Below, one piece after another: positions 1 to 10,548 of a stretch of 64,000 nucleotides of DNA (within the stretch, counting starts at the first letter, position 1; each line of letters opens with the position of its first letter). The notes below the pieces were generated by a model that was given only the letters and a program-made list of their open reading frames with translations, was not told the origin of the DNA and did not search any database. Origin of the DNA: Adiantum capillus-veneris (taxonomy: Eukaryota > Streptophyta > Polypodiopsida > Polypodiales > Pteridaceae); assembly GCA_014529385.2 (NCBI GenBank), contig CM043956.1:88469221-88533220 (forward strand). Direction: 5' to 3'. The position numbers were made by a program, and so were the translations under genes.

Positions 1-933
1 TTTCCTCATGCTAGACAAGATACGAATGGTGCCATCGAGGCATATCATGGCCAATTAAAGTCTAAGTTCCTTGGTGCCACAAAAAGGCTAGTGGCTCGGT
101 GTGTAGATTGGCTCTTGCACAAGCTCACCACTAGTTGCTTGCCCCACCATTGGTTCATTCAACAATTGAAGGATAATGGATTCAGGCGCAACAATTCCAT
201 AGAGGTGGTTGTTGACAACTCCTACCAGCGAGCACTTCAAATTCCTGATGGGAATGTCACCTTCGTGGATTCCTCCAAGGGGGTGGCTTTGGTGGAAAGT
301 GTTTCATCCCCTGGCCAAGGGTACACTGTATTCAATGCCGATTGTGAATGGGCATGTTGCACTTGTAAGTGGGCTGAGCAAAGGAATATATGCAAGCATC
401 AAATTAAGGTCATGGTAATGAGAGGAGATACCCAAGCCTCACTTGTGAAGCAATGCATGGACATTTATGAATCATGGCAATTAGGCCGGCAACCAAGAGG
501 AAGAATGGAGGCCCACACAAAAGCGTTCTCTAGTGTGGAGTCTCCTCCTACCAGCATGGGCTTACCCATTGAGGAAGTGGAGCATGAACACCTTGATTCT
601 TTGACATCAAATTAAGGTGAGCATTCAACCACTCCGGCAAATCTTTGATGAATTGTTAGTGACAGTGGAAGGAGACAAAGCACTCATTAAGGAAGCATGT
701 GATGGACTAAGATGCGCATTGGCCCATGTGAACTTGATGAAGGCACAGCATGACATGGCAACTTTTTCCACTATGGAGGATGGCTTTGGCAATACCCTAA
801 AGAGGGCAAAGACATTCGTTGAGAAAATATCTTCTAAAAGAAAAAAGAGAGCGGTGTGCATCCCTTTACCAGGCCCAAGAAACAGCAGAGAGTATCCATG
901 CAAGCTAAATTGGATAAGAAAGCCAAAACGTAA
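1..933 (+). pseudogene. MULE-type transposase, C-terminal part with SWIM zinc finger (broken)
   Basis: The reading frame is open from base 1, so the gene starts upstream of the window. It encodes the end of a Mutator-like (MULE) transposase. A DTNGAIEAYHG stretch matches the end of the catalytic region. It is followed by a SWIM finger (CTCKWAEQ..ICKH, CxC...CxH, about 349-400), which in this family binds zinc and probably DNA. The first frame ends at TAA 613-615. Coding character continues in frame 2 (617 to about 840), then returns to frame 1 and ends in a Lys/Gln-rich tail at TAA 931-933. Two frame changes therefore make it non-functional. The SWIM call is firm; the MULE assignment rests on the flanking motif. 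Confidence 0.7.
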
Positions 934-1021
934 ACCCCAGATGTGTTGTAACATTCCATTGTATCATTCTCTCTTGGTAATGCTTAATATGTGACTTATG
1001 CTCATGCAAGCTATGTGCGAC

Positions 1022-1026
<5 letters not shown>

Positions 1027-1077
<51 letters not shown>

Positions 1078-1113
1078 AGTGTGGGTGTGGGTGGCTTTTG
1101 CTCATGCAAGCTA

Positions 1114-1182
<69 letters not shown>

Positions 1183-1260
1183 CTAATGCAAGCTATGTGT
1201 GTGTGTGTATATGTGTGTGTGTGAGAGAGAGAGAGAGATGGTGAGAGAGAGAGAGAGAGC
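1027..1260. repeat. (GA)n / (GT)n microsatellite cluster
   Basis: Three purine-rich GA tracts are interleaved with GT tracts. Short unique words (gcaagctatgtgtg) recur between them, so the cluster itself has been duplicated. Open frames here encode only RERER or SLSLS and are not genes. Confidence 0.95.
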
Positions 1261-1366
1261 AAGCTAAGTGATATAAACCAAAACACCATGAATTAACAAA
1301 GGAAACAATTGTCTTTTGCCCATGGAAAATAAAAGGAATTCCACATAGCTTTAACACAAAGCAACA

Positions 1367-2074
1367 TTAAACTCCACATGTATTCAATCTTGTAGATCGA
1401 CGGGTAGCAACAAGATCGTTCGTTGACACTTTTTTACGAGGCCTTTTACCCTTGCTAGGGCCCGCCACGACATGGTCGACAATGATAGGACCTTCATCCT
1501 CAACATCAATGGAGTTGTCCACCACTTGAGCTACTTGTACTATGTTTTCTTCCAATGCGATTATGTCGGCCGCTACCTCGTGAAGCACACCTTCAGGAAT
1601 GTGAGCCCCCCCTTCATGTCTTTGTACATGAGGAGGGGTGACCAAATCAAGTGCAACCACCAATCATAATGATTAAAGAAATGTGTAAAGCACAACATAC
1701 ATACAAGAAGATGCTTGAGTAAGATTCTTTGTTTTACCTTCACCGAGTGGTTGTTCTTCTCTCTTCCCTTTCTTGCACTCCATGTAACCGGCTATGAAGA
1801 CATGGGCTAGCTTGGAGTTGTGTGGAAGGGATGGGTTGAAAGATCGCAATGGATGCTTTGCTGAGTCTATGTCCTTATTATCTCCACTCATAGTATGTTT
1901 CTGAGCAAGGCGTTGGTCGGGGATTTCCACACTGAGTCCATGCTCTTTTGAGAGGTGGCGTACCATACGCTTTCTGCCTACTATGCTTACAATGGCTGGT
2001 CGTAGGTCCAGACATGCCGCGAGTTTGCAATAGAATATCTTTCGATTTAAGGTTGAATAAACAAGCTCCTTGTA
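1367..2074 (-). pseudogene. Unrecognised two-exon gene fragment
   Basis: I do not recognise this protein. Exon A (2074 down to 1738) is preceded by a good acceptor (ATGTAG/TACAAGG) and ends in a donor (GAAG/GTAAAA). It is open throughout and includes the motifs FYCKLAACLDLRPAIV and GRKRMVRHLSKEHG. A downstream acceptor (about 1624, GAAG/GGGG) would join it in frame to exon B, ending at 1367, which carries a basic KGKRPRKK stretch and a RRSTRLN end. The splice model is inferred from sequence only. Its position beside a MULE end suggests element cargo. No start exon is visible. Confidence 0.35.
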
Positions 2075-2109
2075 CTACATCAATTAATCATCCCATTCCA
2101 TTAGTAAAC

Positions 2110-3070
2110 CTTTCACATGTATAAACCTTGCCCCATGAATAAACACACAAGGCTAGATATGAACATACACGTGCTTAGACCATGCATATATTACGAACAT
2201 GCATATTTGAATAAACCTAAACACGCAGGTACAAGGTTGTTCTTGCATGGCTATGCACGATGATTATGCATATTTGAACATGTTTATGCTTTTGCATATT
2301 AGACCTAAAATTGCTTAAACGTAGATTGGCATAGACATACACATGCATAAATATACACGTGCGCATACCCATGCATACATTACAAACATGCATATTTGAA
2401 TAAACCATTCCATTGCATAAACAAACGTGTGCACGGGCATAGACATACACATGCATAAACATACACGTGCATAGACCCATGCATACATTACGAACGTGCA
2501 TATTTGAATAAATCTACACAAGCATGTGCAAGGTTGTTCTTGCATGGGTATGCACGATGATTATGCAGATTTTAACATGTTTATGCTTGTGTATATTAGA
2601 CCTAAAATTGCTTAAACGTACATGGGCATAAACATACACATGCATAAACATACATGTGCATAGACCCATGCATACATTACAAGCGTCACCATTTGAATAA
2701 ACCTACACATGCATGTGCAAGGTTATTCTTGCATGGGTATGCACGATGATTATGCATATTTAAAGATGTTTATGCTTGTCTATATTAGACATAAAATTAC
2801 TTAAACGTACATGGACATAGACATACCCATCCATAAACATACACGTGCATAAACCCATGCATACAATACGAACATGCATATTTGAATAAACCTACACATG
2901 CAAGTGCAAAATTGTTCTTGCATGGATATGCGCGTTGATTATGCGTATTAAGACATGTTTATGATTGTGTATATTAGACCTAAAAGTGCTTAAACGTACA
3001 TGTGCAAGGTACAAACACATGCATAAACAAGGTACAAAGTTATGCATGTGTATGCTTGTGCATATGTTTG
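2110..3070. repeat. 189-bp tandem satellite, about five copies
   Basis: The anchor word atttgaataa recurs at 2205, 2394, 2502, 2691 and 2880, giving spacings of 189, 108, 189 and 189. The unit is rich in catgca/acacgtgcat words. The 108-bp copy is an exact 81-bp shortening of the unit. Two overlapping reverse-strand open frames here (repeated HVYVYA-like peptides) follow the repeat and are not considered genes. Confidence 0.9.
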
Positions 3071-3224
3071 TTTAAGCACGAGTATGGTTGTACATATGTG
3101 GGTATTGTTGCTCGAGCACAACCCTAAACCGTTTGCAAACATGGTGACACAAAGTAAAGCTTAAATCTAATGCATAATCTTAGTGTTGTATTTACTCAAA
3201 CATTGTATTTGATTCGCCAAATTC

Positions 3225-3600
3225 AAATTGTTTCGTCTCACAAGTCAGTCTTGCGAGATGAAGACGTTATGAGATGATTTCATTTCATCCCTTTGCACAA
3301 TTTTTCCTTTAACCAGATCATTTCCTTTACACACACAAGCCACTTAGACCTTTGAAGACGTTAACAAATCATTTAATTTCAACTCTCTAACTCTCACACA
3401 ATTAACTCTCACACAATTCTGCCTTTTGAAAACGTTATCATTTTCATGTCATCACACAAGCCACTTTGACCTTTGAAGACGTTAACAAATCATTTCGTTT
3501 CAACTCTCAAAAAACACACACACACACTTTGACCCTTGAAGACGTTAACAAATCATTTCATTTAAACACACTCACACACTCAGACATTGTATCTCATTCA
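3225..3600 (+). repeat. Tandem copies of the 'gaagacgttaacaaatcattt' leader repeat
   Basis: The phrase ccttTGAAGACGTTAACAAATCATTT recurs at about 3350, 3472 and 3532, with a weaker copy at 3422. Each copy is followed by a pyrimidine/CA-rich stretch. It resembles the tail of the LTR-PBS/CT-tract family seen at 12165-15700, so this is probably a degraded member. No gene is seen in 2074-3800. Confidence 0.6.
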
Positions 3601-3644
3601 ACAGTTTGTAATTTTTTGAACTAATTGTTTACATTGTACTCTCC

Positions 3645-3678
<34 letters not shown>

Positions 3679-3811
3679 TACACACCCACATCCACATGCA
3701 CACAAACCATTTCCTCCCTCAATTAATTTAATTTACTCTCATACCTCATTGGTCTCTCTTCGAACATAAAACTGGCCCAACCGATGAGCTCTTGCAATAG
3801 CATCATTTGCG

Positions 3812-3985
3812 TCATCGCGTGACATCGCCGCTCTTCTCATGTTGCAAGAGTCGGGAGAGACAGTCGCCCGTGGTGCCTTCGGTCGTATGTAGTGCACGGA
3901 TTATCGATGGAGTCACACATAATTGCAAGCTTGAGGAACTCACTGAGGGACGGCTTGAGCTCTCCGGCTTTACGAAGCTCGCCAT
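3812..3985 (-). CDS. Possible 57-residue first exon after CT-rich leader
   Basis: On the minus strand an ATG in good context (CATCATGGC) lies just downstream of a long CT tract (4021-4051 on plus). It opens a 57-codon frame that starts MASFVKPESSSRPS and ends in TGA at 3812. The Ser-rich basic start would suit a transit peptide or an alternative first exon. No homologue is recognised and no donor site is obvious. It could be chance. Confidence 0.2.
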   Translation of the reverse strand: MASFVKPESSSRPSVSSSSLQLCVTPSIIRALHTTEGTTGDCLSRLLQHEKSGDVTR

Positions 3986-4014
3986 GATGGTACCGTTGAT
4001 AATTAGAGGCTTTG

Positions 4015-4020
<6 letters not shown>

Positions 4021-4055
<35 letters not shown>

Positions 4056-4120
4056 CTCAGCGCTGCACGGTTGCGGAATTCTCAGTCTGAGAACGAGAGA
4101 GACAGAGAGAGAGAGAGGGA
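4021..4120. repeat. (GA)n tracts
   Basis: GA repeats at 4021-4051 and 4093-4120 are followed by three imperfect ~27-bp copies of a ggctggaaaaggc(ttgaatgcct) unit up to 4210. 4300-4830 holds no recognisable gene. Confidence 0.85.
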
Positions 4121-4832
4121 GGAGGCGAGGAAATGAAAGCTTGGCTGGCTTGAATGCCTAGCCAGGAAAAGGCTTGAATGCCTCGGCTGGAAAAGGCATC
4201 GGCTGGAGCCTGGACCCGCCCCCTTTTGCGCTGGACCCGGTGTTTTTGCTGACTGGGCTGCCAACGGCTTGCGTGGCTGCCAACTGGACATAGAGTCCGT
4301 TTTATAGACCGAGCCGTATTTTCCAGACTATGGATATGTAGTTGTCTCCCTGCATAAACTCCATACTTCCACTTCTTCTTGGCGGAGAAGATTACAGCAG
4401 ATACCCGCTAGCTGAGTACCGATCAGTCCACTTTAAGGCTAGTCTAACGTCAAAGCACAATTCTCTCTATCGCAAAATCCCCCCTTGTGTTACTAGGGCA
4501 TGCACCCGCCGTTGCCGCCGTTGATTCAAAAAGGTCAGTCGATAGAGATGATGTCCTAAGACCTAGCACCAAGAGAAGATGTGAATCGGTCTATTTTTTT
4601 GGGCCGTATTTCTTGACCTGGAGCCATACAATCCATAGTTTTTCAGCATTGAGCAGCTCATCCGTGGGACGGAGGACGACTACACGAGTTATAAGCTAGT
4701 GTTGAATGTGGACAGACGCACAACGTCCACTTCATGTTGTCGTAAGTACAGAGAATCAACAGAGGCTCTCATATTGCCTAAAAAAACAAGGCGCAGGCAA
4801 AGCCATGGCCACTCATCGTCCGCCCGCGCGGA

Positions 4833-5560
4833 CACTACAAATTTTAGACATTTTCTCACTTTGAGAAAAAGGTCCTTTTTCTACCCTTTTTATCACCCTA
4901 ATGGGTAAAAAACTCAGGAAGTGTGAATTATTTTTCTCATTGCTTTTATTTTTTTTTCAATGGTTATTTTTCTTATCCATGCATCAAATTTTCTCATTCT
5001 CAAAGTGAGAATAAATCTCTTGCAAAATAAAGTAGTGATGTGAAAAATAATCAAGCTCATAATTATTATTGTCTTTCTTCAATTCATAAGAGAAAAAAAT
5101 TTTGACGCGTAATAATTGTTGGAACAAAAACCAAATTCACAATATGAAAATAATTTTCACTCAAGACCTTGCAAGTTCATGGTGTGAATTTTTTCTAATC
5201 GAGGCCCTTAAAGATTGTACTGCACCATATAATTATTTTCATTCTACATTTCTATTGCTAATGCAAATATTTTTTACTCACACATCTTATAATAATAAAT
5301 ATTTCCTCTCTTAACCGAGAGAATTATCAATCTTGAGTGTAAATTATTTCCACTTGTGACATTGAAAATTATTCATTCTTAAGTTGATTTTTCTAACGAG
5401 CTAATTAATACATTGGAAGGTAGAAAACCAGTGGAAAAATTTTCTAGTTGGAGCCTTGTCCTTATTTTCTAAGCAGAAGAGAGACATTAATGGTCACCGT
5501 CAGTGCAAAAAATTGAACAGGGTAAATTTTTTCACTTCACAATGACTAAAGAATCCTTAT
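4833..5560 (+). mobile_element. CACTA-like element, left terminal and subterminal region
   Basis: The terminus CACTACAAATTTTAGACATTTT starts at 4833. It matches the inverse of the terminus ending at 18200 (one difference in the first 22 bases). The subterminal region has repeated short motifs such as gtgtgaatTATTTtc, and homologous phrases (TTTATCACyCTAA, AAGTGTGAATWA) occur at both ends in mirror orientation. The insertion lies in the middle of a palindromic repeat copy (4790-4832). This arrangement is typical of CACTA/En-Spm elements. I cannot show that both ends belong to one element. Confidence 0.5.
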
Positions 5561-5828
5561 TCTCATATATAATTTTTTTGTAGTTATATTATTCACACCT
5601 AAAAAGTTTACACGTTAGAAACATTCACACCTCTCATATATTTTCATAGCTATAAATTTATCACATATGGAAAGGAATCTCTATCTTGTACGCATAAAAC
5701 TATCCAAATTATGGGATAACTTCAATTCAAACATCTTTTATGGCTAGTTCTTTAGTATGAAAACTGCTAATAGTGATCAATCAACTATCATACAAGCATT
5801 CAAGACTATAACAAGAGCAATAATTAAC

Positions 5829-7060
5829 CTGTCCCACAAAATCTTTTAGCTTTATAAGTCAAATATGCGCCTGCGCAATACATGTCAAACTGCCCAAACA
5901 AGATGTCAGAATTAACGACAATGTTTATCACCAAAGTTCCATAGTGAACTTGACTTTAAACAAGTTCAACTTCATCCTAACCCATATCTTTATCTTTGAT
6001 CTTAACCTTGTTTTGCCCAATGTTCCAACGTACTAAAACATCCAATGCCTTTGAGTCTTGACATTCTTTCTTGAAATAAAATGATTCCTTCGGAGTAGTC
6101 CATTGCAACTCTTTTAAAAGTCAACTAGTTGCCGATACATGACATCTATGTTGTGCTCGCCCATCAGTTTAAGAGCTATCGCTTCTTTTCTTGTCATCTT
6201 AAGTGCCCCATTCTGGAAAAAATATATTACACTCGTGTAAGAACTCTGATAAAAAATCTATCAAATTTACAACGCAACACGCTCATTTGTAAGACCAAAG
6301 TTGTTAGTAGCAATACATGAGTCAATAATGTTATGAGAAGGAATCAAATTCCTCTTTTTAGACTTACAAACCTGCAATAAAATAAAAACAATTCACAACA
6401 TTAAAACATGCTTGATTGGATTAGTATACCAAGAAAAGGGCTTGTACCAGGGTAGAGTTATTCTCTTTGCATCTAGCAGGAACTTTGGTAACTCTTTTAG
6501 CTTTTGCACTTTCTCTTCCTTCTCTCTTCAAAAACCATTCCATCTCAAAAACATTACAAAAATAGATATTTGAAGTCTCTACAAACAATTGACAATGAGC
6601 AGACCCTTGAAATGATGAAATCATTGTGATGATTTCTTGTTTGTGAGATCCTTTAAAGGCTGCAAAAACAAGAATTTCTTGAGCCCTTTCAAGGGGGACG
6701 CCCTTTAATGACATCAAACCACCAATATCATTGAAGGTCTCTTTGTTTCCACACTATAAGTAGACATATAGATACCATTCAAACACCATTAATAGATAGA
6801 GTTTGTTCTTCACACTTTGTGTTTGGGACAATTACGTTCAAGCACATGACCTTTGGCTTATTTTTTGATATGGTAATGAGTAGTGTAGTATCACCATCCT
6901 AAAACAAAATTGACATTAGCATGCAAGTCCCAATATTTAGCTCAACGAGATAACAAACCAACGAATTCTTCCCATGTAGATGTCTCCATATCACTTCTGT
7001 CGTCAAAATCTACTAATGCATGGTTAAGCACCTATATAAACTATCATCTATAAGCAGAAA
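5829..7060 (-). pseudogene. Decayed multi-exon gene fragment of unknown function
   Basis: Four exon-like blocks run right to left with plausible splice sites. Block 1 (about 7050-6960) follows TTTATATAG and contains DFDDRSDMETSTWEEFVGLL. Block 2 follows TTTTGTTTTAG at 6899 and reads DGDTTLLITISKNKPKV. Block 3 (about 6754-6448) follows CTTATAG and reads ETFNDIGGLMSLKGVPL and EMEWFLKREGRESAKAKR. Block 4 follows TTTTTTCCAG near 6212 and runs to a GGGACAG/GTTAAT donor at about 5829, with in-frame stops. The family is not recognised. Retained introns rule out a processed retrocopy. The position just inside a CACTA-like end suggests host DNA captured by the element. Confidence 0.4.
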
Positions 7061-7391
7061 AGTAGTTATCAACCCATGAAGTAACCAATACTAAAATGAA
7101 ATCCTCACAAAATACTTGATGATTGAAAATCCATGGTCTTAGCCAAATCAAACATCTTCCATGTAGACTATTCACCGACACCAATAAACATAGCCAAAGT
7201 TGAGGGATTGCATGTAATTAATTTTGTGGAAAAGAACACAATCTACCTATCTCACTTCTTCGTTTGAATGATCCAAGTGAATAGGTAGATTTGTGCTTAG
7301 AGGAGAGTCATTTCCAGAAATAGAGCTATGCAAAGTGGATACATGCAAGGCCCCTAGTGGGACTGTCTTAGAATGAACCTCCCAACCCCCC

Positions 7392-7400
7392 TTTATATAG
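7392..7400 (-). promoter_or_regulatory. TATA box in minus-strand LTR
   Basis: CTATATAAA on the minus strand lies about 100 bases past the polypurine tract of the gypsy fragment. That is where the U3 promoter of an LTR would sit. Confidence 0.45.
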
Positions 7401-7931
7401 CCCCTGGACCTCATTCCCTATCCACAGTAGCAGTTAGCCCCTTGGGCCTTGTCCTTCACCACTGGCGTTTCTGCCATTGGCATGATATTATTCCCTCCTT
7501 GGGGAAGTGTTTTCGTCCTAAAAAAGAAAAGTAGGAAACTTCTTCTTAAGAGCACGAATTTTTTCCCAAGTGGCACTTTCTTAATTAGATCGATCTTTCC
7601 ACTTGACAAGAGCCTGTCGATGCACATGATGACACATACGTAAACCATGATAGTTGAGAATACATTCATGTTCATGTGGTTGGGTAAAAGGCTCAACAAA
7701 ATCACCCAAAATTTGCTGGTCAACAACATTGTTGCTCCATGCAGGCATTTTCGACATAAACGGCGTAGATGAAAAATCGGATGAATACGAGAATGTAGTG
7801 GTAATGAGAGTTTGTAAGCTCGATCATCCACTCGCTTGAGTATCTTGAAAGGCCTACAATATCTCGGAGATAATTTAGATAGTATTGTAACCTAGGGAAG
7901 TGGAAGAGGTCACCTTCTCATTATCATGGAC

Positions 7932-7936
7932 GTGCT
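7932..7936. repeat. Target-site duplication GTGCT, left copy
   Basis: GTGCT directly precedes the 5' LTR, and an identical copy follows the 3' LTR at 11491-11495. A 5-bp duplication is normal for gypsy integration. Confidence 0.9.
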
Positions 7937-8860
7937 TGTAATAGGATTAATTTTTGAAGTTCTTAAAGTCGAAAAAAATGTAGTAGGGCATATCTTTTGT
8001 TTAGCACGATTTGAAAGATTGTTGAATAGTCTATTAAATAGAGCTTATATGAATGAGTTTGAGATATTAAGAGAGAACATATATTCTTTATTTAAATAAT
8101 ACACTAAAGACGTATTTGATAAAGATAAATGAATAACAGATAGTCTATCTATGAACAGTAAAATTGAGATTTTTATTAATATTAGTATTTTATATTTATG
8201 TATTTTAGCTTTAAATGCATGGGTAGGATTAAAGTAAGTTGAAAAAGTAGTGGAGACCCAAAAATAGAGGTTTTATGAGTCGCAACCTAAGAGTTGCGTT
8301 TTCAGCCAAAGAAAGACGTTTTTCACAATTCTATGCGCGTTGCCTTGCAGACCAAACCTATTCCCGTCGTTTTGAGTACCTGGATCGCTCTGTTGTGAGT
8401 TTGTTTGTAAAAGTTATAATGAAAACAAAGAGAAGGGAGCAACAGTGTAGTATACACAGGGACAGACAGACATACAACATCATACAGTTCTCCGTGCTAT
8501 CAACCAAGAAGTGGATTGTTTCTTCATGTTAGAGTATGGCAATTGAGATTATGAAGGTATACTTGGTGCGAAAATCGTGCAGGCTTTTCGAGGAAAAGAA
8601 GGATAAAAGCACTACGGGTGGTGTGTTTGGGGATCATTCACCGATCTCTTCTTCAGCGAGTGAGAGTGCGAGTGCGAGTGAGACGCTGCATGCAAGTGAA
8701 CTAAATCTCGGGGGTGGTCGGGAGGTTCAAGCTCCGTACAACGGAGTGCGCCCATATTCAATTGCTTCTCTATTGTATCAAAACTCTACAAAAATCCGTC
8801 AATACAAAGATCTCTTTCTCTATCTTTGCTGCCTATATCTATTATTTTGTTCCTGTGACA
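7937..8860 (+). repeat. 5' LTR
   Basis: Begins TGTAATA and ends CTGTGACA. It lacks 18 bp of a GAGTGC/GAGTGA repeat found in the 3' copy. Open frames inside (for example 8275-8532) are LTR sequence, also present in the 3' LTR, and are not genes. Confidence 0.92.
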
Positions 8861-8862
8861 AT

Positions 8863-8874
8863 TGGTATCAGAGC
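8863..8874 (+). other. Primer binding site, tRNA-iMet type
   Basis: TGGTATCAGAGC starts two bases after the 5' LTR. It is the standard plant sequence complementary to the 3' end of initiator methionine tRNA, which primes minus-strand DNA synthesis. Confidence 0.92.
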
Positions 8875-8892
8875 AAGCGGTTGATTCTGGAC

Positions 8893-9450
8893 ATGGAAGT
8901 ATACGAGAGGAGGATGAAGGAGCAAGAAGACCTAATTCGGCGACTACGAGAAGATCTGAAAATTGCAAATCGGGAGCGTGCTGAGGCTCTGTGGGGCAAA
9001 GCATCACGAGAGCTTGATATGTATGTGGACCTTCATGGCGAACATGAAGGCGAAACCATGCTATTCCACCAGGAAACAATAATCATCGTGGCGGCGCTGG
9101 GGCACCTGGCGGTGCTAATAGTGGTGATGGTGGGGACGATGATGGTGGACGTAGAGGTCGTCAACGCAAAAAAAGAAACGATGACGATATGGGAGAAGTG
9201 ACAACCAAATCATTCTTAATGAAGGATAAGTTTAAAGAGTTTGATGACATAAGAAAGATTTGCGAAGATTTAGAAGCGTGGATTATAGAACTCAAAGATT
9301 TGGATTATAATTTCAATATCGAGAACACGACCACAAAACTTTCGAATGTTCGAGCAAGGTGACCGATAAGACAATACGTACCAAGATAGCTCAATTGGAG
9401 ACTTTTGGCGATGCGTACGATAAAGGTAAGTCATCTACCCCTTCTTTGTG
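8893..9450 (+). pseudogene. gag remnant of nested gypsy element
   Basis: Starts at ATG 8893 with a Glu/Arg-rich coiled-coil-like segment (MEVYERRMKEQEDLIRRL). After a frameshift near 9060 it continues as a Gly/Asp/Arg-rich linker (GDGGDDDGGRRGRQRKK) and a SFLMKDKFKEFDDIRKICED segment. A second shift near 9320 leads into HDHKTFECSSKVTDKTI. The linker and the following helix-rich part are typical of gypsy gag. At least two frameshifts prevent a product. Confidence 0.65.
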
Positions 9451-9504
9451 ATGTTTTATGTCTTTGATATGTCCTTTGAAAGCTTCTGTGATATCAAATT
9501 TATG

Positions 9505-9900
9505 CGTAAAAGTTGAGATTTAAATTTGAATTTCTTAATTGATTTGGATAGTATTCATTGCTTCTTATCGTCTAAATTGATTGAGAAATTAAACTTGAAA
9601 CTAAATCGAGAAGTTAAAAGACTTGTGGACTTAACCAGTGGTAATAATAGTTTCACGAAAGAGTTAGTAGAAAATTTATTTGTTTTTTTTTCTTTGAAGA
9701 GTCGGAAGCATAAAGATGATTTCTATATCAATATGCATGATGTTATCATTGGTATCAATTAATTAGATGATTGAAAATCATATTTTGATTGATTGTTAAG
9801 AAAGAAAAATATATCTTTAATCATTTGATGATGATAAGTCACAATCTTCATGGAAAGAAAGAGATTCTAAATCTAGTTTTGGCCATGGAATTGATAAGGT
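9505..9900 (+). pseudogene. Aspartic protease remnant (gypsy)
   Basis: The frame reads FLIDLDSIHCFLSSKLIEKLNL. This matches the retropepsin active-site region, where an intact copy has D-S/T-G; here the triad position reads DLD and Thr is Ile. Downstream, HDVIIGIN*LDD corresponds to the usual GMDWL turn, with Trp changed to a stop. The active site and frame are both destroyed. Confidence 0.6.
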
Positions 9901-9987
9901 GACTTAGATAAGAGTGTGAGACGTTTCTTGTGTTTGCTAATGAGATTAAAGAAGAATCTGGGGATAAATAGAAAGAGAGTCACGTGA

Positions 9988-10548
9988 GATGCTTGAGAAA
10001 ATGGATAGCGAGTTGGCCAAAATCAGGGGGAATATTAGAGAAGCTCAAAAGAGACATAAATTGTATTATGACAAGAAACATCGTGTTGTGGAGTATAAAA
10101 CCGGTGATATGGTTAAGCTTTTTAAAGGTTATTCCTGAGAAGTCTCATTTGATTCTTGAAAAGGATAGAAGATTGTCTCCACGATTTGCTGGGCCGTTTA
10201 AAATTTTGAAGCGCATTGGTTCATTAGCCTACAAATTGGAATTGCCTTCTCATGTTAAAGTGCATCCTGTATTTCATGTGAGTTTATTGAAAAAGTATGT
10301 TTCTGATGTGCATCATGTTTTACAAGACAACTCTAATTTGAAAGATGACGGACCATTGACAGTAGAACCAGACTTAGTGATAGATAGGCGTGTTAAACAT
10401 CTGAGAAATAGAGACATTGTGAAAGTTTTGGTTAAGTGACAGAACTATTCAGTAGAGGATGCATCATGTGTTGATCTTAGTGTTTTGCAAAGAGAATTTT
10501 TCTCTCTTTCTAACTCTGAGGACAGAGTTAATTTTGATAAGGGGAGAA
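9988..10548 (+). pseudogene. Integrase C-terminal domain remnant (gypsy)
   Basis: The first part (frame reading LEKMDSELAKIRGNIREAQ and YYDKKHRVVEYKTGDMV) is the end of integrase. After a frameshift near 10115 it continues LSPRFAGPFKILKRIGSLAY and HPVFHVSLLKKYVSDVHH, then a chromodomain-like ..IDRRVKHLRNRDIVKVLVK. A TGA at 10437 interrupts the VKW motif. The frame after it runs to an ATG TAA that overlaps the LTR start. The catalytic core of integrase is absent. Confidence 0.8.
10536..10548 (+). other. Polypurine tract
   Basis: gataaggggagaa lies immediately before the TG that starts the 3' LTR. It is the usual primer for plus-strand synthesis. Confidence 0.85.

Larger units (their letters stand above)
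7300..7936 (-). pseudogene. Ty3/gypsy element, integrase C-terminus plus start of 3' LTR (target of nested insertion)
   Basis: On the minus strand the region 7885-7760 reads KLSPRYCRPFKILKRVDD then AYKLSLPLHSRIHPIFHLRRL, the typical end of Ty3/gypsy integrase. After a frame change comes a chromodomain-like ALVKWKDRSN*ESATWE with one in-frame stop. An AGGAGGGAA polypurine stretch at about 7495 is followed by probable LTR sequence with a TATA box (7392-7400). The upstream part of the same reading frame resumes at 11491 on the far side of the plus-strand element. Confidence 0.7.

Noticed and set aside
991-1289. Open frames of RERER / SLSLS type across GA and CT tracts (also at 12092, 18801, 37910, 49060, 58776)
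   Set aside because: They are translations of dinucleotide repeats. The same tract is open in several frames on both strands, so no gene is implied except where flanking unique sequence has its own evidence.
2217-2545. Two reverse frames of about 76-94 codons
   Set aside because: They follow the 189-bp satellite. Repeated HVYVYA peptides are just the satellite translated.
8275-8532. 85-codon frame starting MSRNL, and its near-copy at 10887-11144
   Set aside because: Both lie at the same position in the two LTRs of one element. The duplication is the LTR pair, not two genes.
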